Of a stretch of 64,000 bases of DNA, positions 63,246 to 64,000 are shown piece after piece. Each line of letters starts with the position of its first letter. The first letter of the stretch is position 1. Source of the DNA: Adiantum capillus-veneris (lineage: Eukaryota > Streptophyta > Polypodiopsida > Polypodiales > Pteridaceae); the NCBI GenBank assembly GCA_014529385.2, contig CM043971.1:90910840-90974839 (forward strand), written 5' to 3'. The translations under genes and the position numbers were made by a program. Under the pieces are notes generated by a model. That model saw nothing but the letters and a program-made list of their open reading frames with translations. It ran no database searches and was not told the DNA's origin.

Positions 63246-64000
63246 GGTTGTAATTCAATATTTATATGTAGCAATAATTCATAAATTTTATGCATATAAA
63301 TGGATCTATAAAAGATTAAATCCATTCATTTATCAGTAGGATACCTTTTCCATTGTCCTTAGTTATATGTTTGTCTCATTGGTCTCTAAGAAGCAACCAC
63401 TACAATGGGCACAATTATTGAAGCTCTTCTTGTTAGGGTCTGCTTGAGACCACAACCAAACCTTGAGAATGAATTAAGGCACCTTTTAGAAAGGCAAGCT
63501 ACCACAAAACCTGGCATAATAACCAAGCTATGTAACAGCAATATCCTATGGATTAGCCCTCCCATGATACAACCCTGCTACCCTACGAGCTAGGTATCGG
63601 CATAGCCATTGACCAACACATGCTTATTAAAGCCAAGTCCCCATATGCATTTGTGAAATTAAGGACATTAAGATGCTTAAATTATTGTTTTGTGGTCCCA
63701 CTCAAACCACACAAAAAGGGGACTTACAGTGACCCCCTATAAATTGCATGGAAGGAGAACATGTAAACATAGCTAAATGAAGGAATAATTTGTATTGATT
63801 AGTCACATACAAATCTTCTTAATACAAAGAATTTTCACATCCAAATTTTCTTAATCCAAAGAGTTTGTATTGGTAAGTCACATCCAAATCTTCTCAATAC
63901 AAAGAAAAAAGTGAGTGTTGTGTCTTGCTACTTTTAACGAGCATGTTTCCTTCATTTTGCTAAAACTAGACTTATGTAGTGTGACCATTTTTTAGCCTTA
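63246..64000. other. Flanking DNA right of E9; short inverted/tandem repeats
   Basis: No gene recognised. At 63788-63904, TTTGTATTG, CACATCCAAAT and AATACAAAG units recur two to three times in diverged form and can also pair as TTTGTATT/AATACAAA. A 62-residue ORF at 63405-63593 has no recognisable features. Confidence 0.5.

Overview
This 64 kb window looks like intergenic DNA from a land plant with a large, transposon-rich genome. I found no convincing host gene, rRNA, tRNA or CRISPR array. Nearly everything I can support is a transposable element, and most elements sit inside one another. Plant origin rests on the element types: Ty1/copia and Ty3/gypsy LTR elements with initiator-tRNA-Met primer sites, a Tat-type gypsy element with a second RNase H, a chromovirus with a chromodomain, a CACTA transposon with a TNP2 transposase, and a plant-type LINE. 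Some protein families recall gymnosperm or fern elements, but I cannot settle the lineage from sequence alone.

Layout of the left half. A decayed LINE (270-945) lies beside the 3' end of an old minus-strand chromovirus (E1; 1471-2497 and 31616-36522). E1 was split by a plus-strand gypsy-like element, A (2498-31610, target duplication CCTGT). A's long gag gene was then hit three times. The hits are a minus-strand Tat-type element E3 (5004-15303), a plus-strand non-autonomous copia element E4 (16131-19380, duplication ATCAC) and a minus-strand copia element E5 (19918-25164, duplication TCACC). Removing the three insertions lets the gag reading frame rejoin across each site, apart from one frameshift near 16075. 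A also lost its upstream protease and reverse transcriptase. It keeps RNase H, integrase, an unusual protease domain after the integrase, and a separate small ORF near its 3' end.

Layout of the right half. A CACTA transposon (E6, from 36523) sits in the remaining LTR of E1 and carries a broken TNP2 transposase. Its transposase runs directly into A' (42125-53631, minus), a second degenerate member of the A family. A' was in turn split by a copia element E8 (42667-48158, duplication ATTTC). After a chromovirus scrap (53640-54180) and a possible foldback or SINE structure (55047-55716) comes another copia nest. That nest is E9 (55936-63240, minus, duplication CAAGT), holding a truncated copia E10 and a plus-strand LTR-element fragment E11.

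Activity. E3 and E5 look youngest, with near-identical LTRs and almost unbroken genes. E3 has lost one integrase aspartate. E5 keeps all the catalytic motifs I can see and has a single amber stop. The points most worth following are the protease fused behind the integrase of A, the promoter-like tract with an accessory ORF in A, paired mini-ORFs in the E3 leader, and the long conserved ORF of the non-autonomous E4.
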